This document shows, piece after piece, positions 6,437-9,427 of a DNA stretch of 9,427 nucleotides. The stretch is from Planctomycetota bacterium (GTDB taxonomy: Bacteria > Planctomycetota > Phycisphaerae > Phycisphaerales > SM1A02). Location: NCBI GenBank assembly GCA_009926815.1, contig RFOC01000071.1, positions 1-9,427 on the forward strand, given 5' to 3'. Each line of letters opens with the position of its first letter. Position 1 is the stretch's first letter. The position numbers and the translations under genes are program-made. The notes beneath the pieces are model-generated. The model made no database searches. It saw nothing but the letters and a program-made list of their open reading frames with translations, and had not been told where the DNA came from.

Positions 6437-6460
6437 GCTTTCCAAAGTTCCGTGGAAAGC
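6437..6460. repeat. Perfect inverted repeat in the leader of the PEP-CTERM-like gene
   Basis: GCTTTCCA (6437-6444) and TGGAAAGC (6453-6460) are exact reverse complements around an 8-base spacer. It lies about 120 bases upstream of the ATG and downstream of the candidate promoter, so it could fold as an RNA hairpin in the leader or act as a dimeric-repressor operator. No T-run follows, so it is not a terminator. Confidence 0.65.
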
Positions 6461-6554
6461 GTTTGAAGGCGAATTTGTGCAAGGAAGGCGGTTTGTTGAA
6501 GCCCTCTAGTGGCTTATGAGCAAAAAAGCGACATTAAAGCCGTAAACAGGCGTT

Positions 6555-6582
6555 TTTATAAGACTCTTGGACTCGAGCTCAA
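6555..6582 (-). promoter_or_regulatory. Candidate sigma70-type promoter for the PEP-CTERM-like gene
   Basis: On the minus strand TTGAGC (6582-6577, four of six matches to TTGACA) and TATAAA (6560-6555, five of six to TATAAT) are separated by 16 bases. The -35 overlaps the miaB stop codon (6581-6579). Transcription starting about 7 bases after the -10 would give a leader of roughly 230 bases. The A+T-rich context in otherwise G+C-rich DNA supports it. Confidence 0.5.
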
Positions 6583-8126
6583 GCCTGCGTCATCCGCCCC
6601 TGCAGCAGCAGGGCGGAGGCCGATTCCACCTGTGCGGGCACGATCCGGCCCACCCAGTTCTCCGCCTGCGTTCCCGCAGGCAGATCCATGGCCACGATCA
6701 GGTCGCCCGGGGTGCGTCCGCGCAGCGCCTTTCGACGCGGTGCGTCCGCGCGCCGCTCCCATCGCAGTTCCACGCCGCGTGCCGACGGCGCCTCGGATGA
6801 CTCGAACTGCTCCTCGATGAGCACGGGCACGGTCCGTCCAACCCAGGTGGCGTGCACGCGCTCGCTGGTGTGCGACTGGATCGCCAGCAGCTGGTTGTTG
6901 CGAAGACGCTTGACCTCGTCGGGCACGTCATCCGGGAAGCGGTCGATGGCCACCGTGCCGGGTCGTGGCGAGTACTTGAAGATGAAGTTGTTCTTGAAGG
7001 GCAGCGAACGCACCAGGCTGCAGGTGGCCTCGAAATCCTGGTCCGTCTCGCCCGGGAAGCCCACGATGATGTCGCCCGCAAGCGTGGCATCCGGCAGGAA
7101 GGTGAACACCTGCTCCACGAAGGCCTCGTACTCCGCGCGCGTGTAGCCGCGGTTCATCAGGCCCAGGATGCGGTCGCTGCCACTCTGCGCCGGTGCATGC
7201 AGGTAGCGGCAGATGCGCGGGCAATCGCGCATGACCTGCAGCACATCCGGACCGAAGTCCCGGGGGTAGCTGGTCACGAAGCGAAGTCGCTCGATCGCCG
7301 GCACCTCGTCGTGGATGCGCTGCAGCAGGCGGGCGAAGCTGGTCACGCCCTCCGCGACGGGCTGGCGGAACGCCGAAAGTCCGGGGCCCACCTGCGGAGC
7401 CTCCCGGCCGCCCACGGTGAGGGCCAGGCCATGCTGGTAGCGGTAGTGATTCACCGTCTGCCCCAGCAGCGTGACCTCGATCACCCCGGCGTCCGCCAGT
7501 CGGCGGCACTCCTCCACGATGTGATCGGGGGGGCGGTGAACCTCGGCGCCTCGGGTGTAGGGCACCACGCAGTAGGTGCAGAACTTGTTGCAGCCACGGG
7601 TGATGCGCACCTGCGCACTGTGCCGGGCACGGCCCGCGGCATCCGGATCGAAGGCCCGCGAGAGATCCAGGGTCTCCAGGTCATCCTGCACCGCGTGCAG
7701 GGTGGCGGTTCGCCGGGTGCGGTTGCCGGCCAGGGCCACGCGTTCGGCCTGGGTGGCCGCCTCGCTGCGACGGGCGGCATCCAGAAGCGCCGGGAGGCGA
7801 TCCAACTCGCCCGGGCCGCACAGCACGTCCACCTGGGGATAGCGGCGGAGCATGTCCAGCCCGTCCCGCTCGGCCATGCAGCCCAGGACGCCAAGAAGCA
7901 CCTGTTCGCCCGCCGCCTTTCGCTTGCCCACCAGGCCGATGCGGCTGTAGGCCTTGCTTTCGGCGTGCTCCCGCACGGAGCAGGTGTTGAACAGCACCAC
8001 CTGGGCTTGCTCCGGATGGTCCACGAAGGCGTAGCCGAGGCGCAGCAACTGGCCCCGGACGAGCTCGGAATCGAGCTCGTTCATCTGGCAGCCGAAGGTC
8101 TCGAGATACACGGGAACGGCCGACAT
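6579..8126 (-). CDS. miaB: tRNA-2-methylthio-N6-dimethylallyladenosine synthase (MiaB)
   Basis: MiaB is a radical-SAM enzyme with two 4Fe-4S clusters that adds a methylthio group to i6A at position 37 of tRNAs. The 515-residue product has the N-terminal methylthiotransferase domain (5-115) with cluster ligands C13 (ETFGCQMN), C49 (FNTCSVREHAESK) and C83 (GCMAER); the radical-SAM domain with RGCNKFCTYCVVPYTRG (C179, C183, C186); and a C-terminal TRAM domain (about 425-512). It is longer than E. coli MiaB (474 residues) because of extra residues in the linker at about 120-165 and an insertion at about 231-260. The start at ATG 8126 gives the canonical VYLETFGCQMN beginning; the 29 in-frame codons upstream lie in the divergent gap and look non-coding. 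No Shine-Dalgarno site. It is divergent from ftsW; miaA is not in the window. Confidence 0.96.
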   Translation of the reverse strand: MSAVPVYLETFGCQMNELDSELVRGQLLRLGYAFVDHPEQAQVVLFNTCSVREHAESKAYSRIGLVGKRKAAGEQVLLGVLGCMAERDGLDMLRRYPQVDVLCGPGELDRLPALLDAARRSEAATQAERVALAGNRTRRTATLHAVQDDLETLDLSRAFDPDAAGRARHSAQVRITRGCNKFCTYCVVPYTRGAEVHRPPDHIVEECRRLADAGVIEVTLLGQTVNHYRYQHGLALTVGGREAPQVGPGLSAFRQPVAEGVTSFARLLQRIHDEVPAIERLRFVTSYPRDFGPDVLQVMRDCPRICRYLHAPAQSGSDRILGLMNRGYTRAEYEAFVEQVFTFLPDATLAGDIIVGFPGETDQDFEATCSLVRSLPFKNNFIFKYSPRPGTVAIDRFPDDVPDEVKRLRNNQLLAIQSHTSERVHATWVGRTVPVLIEEQFESSEAPSARGVELRWERRADAPRRKALRGRTPGDLIVAMDLPAGTQAENWVGRIVPAQVESASALLLQGRMTQA

Positions 8127-8211
8127 GGGAGGGAACCAGTCTACGGCTTGGGTGCCCGAGGGAGGGCCCTTTTTGCCGTTTCCGGGCCCCCCGGGCCGAT
8201 GATGCCGTGGC
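8127..8211. promoter_or_regulatory. Divergent intergenic region between miaB and ftsW
   Basis: These 85 bases must carry the 5' signals of both divergent genes. They contain a perfect palindrome AGGGCCCT (8163-8170) followed by more T residues, and a short G+C-rich hairpin (GGCCC 8185-8189, GGGCC 8193-8197). For miaB, TAGACT on the minus strand 11 bases before its ATG is a weak -10 candidate. No convincing -35 or Shine-Dalgarno site was found for either gene. Confidence 0.4.
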
Positions 8212-9426
8212 ATGCGTCCCGGTCAGGGCCTGATCTTCCTCGTGGTTGCGCTGCTCGTCACGGGCACGGTGCTGGTCAACAGCGCCAGCCTGACCAGCGC
8301 CGGTGGAGGCACCACCACGGTGGAGTCGCTGCTGCTGGGCCGCAACACGTGGTTCGCCGTCTCGGCGGTGGTGGCCCTGTGGCTGGGCACGCGTGTGCAG
8401 GTGGAGGGCCTCTTCACCCGACGCGGATGGGCCAGCCCCATGCCGTGGCTGCTGGCGGCGATCGTGCTGGGCCTGCTGCTGGTGCACGTGCCGGGGGTGG
8501 GCCGCGAGGTCAACGGAGCCAAGCGATGGATCTCGATCGGCCCGGTGGGTCTGCAGCCGAGCGAACTGGCCAAGTGGGGCATGCCGCTGCTGGTGGCGTG
8601 GCACTGCTGCCGCCGTTCGGGAGCCATGGGCAGTTTCACCCGGGGCCTTCTGCCGCCCCTGGCCATGGTGAGCGCGGTGGCCGGCCTGGTCGCGCTGGAG
8701 GACCTGGGCACCGCGGTGCTCATCATGGTGGTGGCGCTGATCATGCTGGTCGCCGCAGGCGTGCGGTTCTGGCAGGTGGCCATGCTCCTGCCGGCGGCGG
8801 GCCTGGCGTTCGTGGCGCTGGTGATCACCAGTCCCTACCGCGTGAACCGCATCCTGGCGTACCTGGATCCCTACGCCGACGCGCAGGGCAAGGGCTATCA
8901 CGTGATCCAGAGCATGGCCGCCATCGCCGGCGGCGGACTGCCGGGTCGCGGCCTGGGCAACGGCATCCAGAAGTTCGGCTATCTGCCCGAGGCCACGACG
9001 GACTTCATCTACGCGATCGCCTGCGAGGAACTGGGCCTGGCCGGTGCCGCGTGCATCGTGGCGCTCTTCGTGCTGCTGGCTCTCACCGGACTCGCGATCG
9101 CCACGAGCACCGCGAAGGTGACGGCCCACGATGGATCCACGCGCGTGGTGCCGCTGACGACCAACTTCGAGTCGCTGGTGGCGATGGGCTTCACGCTGAC
9201 GGTGGTCACGCAGGCCCTGATCAACGTGGTCGTGGTCACGGGACTTGCACCCACCAAGGGCATCGCACTGCCGCTGATCTCCCGCGGGGGCACCGGCTGG
9301 ATCCTGACCGCGTTCAGCCTGGGCATGATGGCCGCGATCGCTCGGACCTCGGATGGTCGCCGCCGCGCCATGCAGGTCTCGGGTGACCTGGAGCCGGAGT
9401 CCGGCACCGGTGCCCAGACGGCCTGA
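8212..9426 (+). CDS. ftsW: FtsW/RodA-family (SEDS) peptidoglycan glycosyltransferase, FtsW-like
   Basis: SEDS proteins polymerise lipid II into glycan strands in the inner membrane, paired with a class B penicillin-binding protein; FtsW acts at division. The 404-residue product is strongly hydrophobic with about ten predicted helices and the family signatures VLVNSAS (20-26), NGAKRWI (101-107), QPSELAK (115-121), EDLGTA (163-168), YRVNRILAYLDP (209-220), GYHVIQS...GGGLPGRGLGNGIQK (228-254), LPEATTDFIYAIACEELG (258-275) with D264 at the catalytic Asp position, and INVVVVTGLAPTKGIALPLISRGG (337-360). The last motif favours FtsW over RodA; the usual SYGGSS is SRGGTG here. An in-frame TGA at 8200-8202 makes ATG 8212 the first possible start, and the N-terminus is short with no long cytoplasmic arm. 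The stop is at the right edge of the window, so murG or another cell-wall gene may follow, but this cannot be seen. Confidence 0.93.
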   Translation: MRPGQGLIFLVVALLVTGTVLVNSASLTSAGGGTTTVESLLLGRNTWFAVSAVVALWLGTRVQVEGLFTRRGWASPMPWLLAAIVLGLLLVHVPGVGREVNGAKRWISIGPVGLQPSELAKWGMPLLVAWHCCRRSGAMGSFTRGLLPPLAMVSAVAGLVALEDLGTAVLIMVVALIMLVAAGVRFWQVAMLLPAAGLAFVALVITSPYRVNRILAYLDPYADAQGKGYHVIQSMAAIAGGGLPGRGLGNGIQKFGYLPEATTDFIYAIACEELGLAGAACIVALFVLLALTGLAIATSTAKVTAHDGSTRVVPLTTNFESLVAMGFTLTVVTQALINVVVVTGLAPTKGIALPLISRGGTGWILTAFSLGMMAAIARTSDGRRRAMQVSGDLEPESGTGAQTA

Positions 9427-9427
9427 G

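Larger units (their letters stand above)
6316..6578 (-). other. Intergenic leader region of the PEP-CTERM-like gene
   Basis: These 263 bases between the miaB stop and the surface-protein start hold no convincing gene on either strand; short open frames here are continuations of shadows. The part 6490-6560 is distinctly A+T-richer than the surroundings. It contains a candidate -10 (6555-6560), a T6 run on the minus strand (6522-6527), a tandem GACAGT repeat (6421-6435) and an 8-bp inverted repeat (6437-6460). I looked for an intrinsic terminator for miaB; only a weak GCC/GGC stem precedes the T6 run, so none is called. Confidence 0.6.

Noticed and set aside
6176..6445. Minus-strand 89-codon frame starting in the leader and running into the surface-protein gene in another frame
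   Set aside because: Its second half is an out-of-frame reading of the signal-peptide region, it has no Shine-Dalgarno site, and the peptide shows no secretion or domain feature.
6519..6578. Possible intrinsic terminator of miaB
   Set aside because: The T6 run on the minus strand (6527-6522) is preceded only by a 3-bp GCC/GGC stem some distance upstream; too weak to call.
7681..9129. Minus-strand open frame of 482 codons opposite ftsW and in a second frame of miaB
   Set aside because: His/Gln/Arg-rich shadow of ftsW and miaB with no domain signal.
6852..9386. Very long plus-strand open frame (844 codons) spanning antisense of miaB and then another frame of ftsW
   Set aside because: It crosses two confidently identified genes; composition is His/Gly/Arg-rich and repetitive, consistent with a codon-bias shadow.

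Overview
The window is high in G+C (roughly two thirds by eye). It carries eight genes on the minus strand, one of them cut by the left edge, and one gene on the plus strand at the right end. A secreted protein ending in Val-Pro-Gly-Pro-Gly plus a hydrophobic stretch plus four arginines (a PEP-CTERM-like tail), a planctomycete-like insertion in MiaB and DUF4190-like membrane proteins suggest a planctomycete, probably class Phycisphaerae. This placement rests on family resemblance only; there is no rRNA or other phylogenetic marker in the window.

Layout. Positions 1-5367 hold a tightly packed run of seven minus-strand genes, transcribed right to left: two related small membrane proteins with DUF4190-like N-termini (5367-4696 and 4699-3989), an MlaF-type ABC ATPase (3984-3109), murD (3112-1745), a small predicted lipoprotein (1732-1238), ispF (1234-743) and an archaeal-adenylate-kinase-like P-loop protein (693 to beyond the left edge). 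Two of the joints are 4-base ATGA overlaps and the other gaps are 3-49 bases, so this looks like one operon devoted largely to cell-envelope work: lipid transport, peptidoglycan precursor synthesis and isoprenoid precursor synthesis. The MlaE permease and MlaD partners expected beside MlaF are not present here.

Positions 5391-5428 hold a clear intrinsic terminator that ends the next unit, a single secreted PEP-CTERM-like protein (6315-5461). That gene has its own good Shine-Dalgarno site, a plausible sigma70-type promoter near 6555-6582 and an unusually long leader of about 230 bases containing a perfect 8-bp inverted repeat.

Positions 6579-8126 hold miaB (tRNA methylthiotransferase) on the minus strand, divergent from a complete ftsW-type SEDS glycosyltransferase gene (8212-9426, plus). 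FtsW and MurD are both peptidoglycan-synthesis functions usually found together in the dcw cluster; here they are about 5 kb apart on opposite strands, so the window shows a dispersed form of that cluster.

No tRNA, rRNA, CRISPR array, insertion sequence or phage gene was seen. The most noteworthy points are the degenerate P-loop and extended C-terminus of the adenylate-kinase-like protein, the MlaF-MurD translational coupling without a permease, the paired DUF4190-like proteins of unknown function, and the structured leader of the surface-protein gene. I did not see a clear new defence or mobile system.
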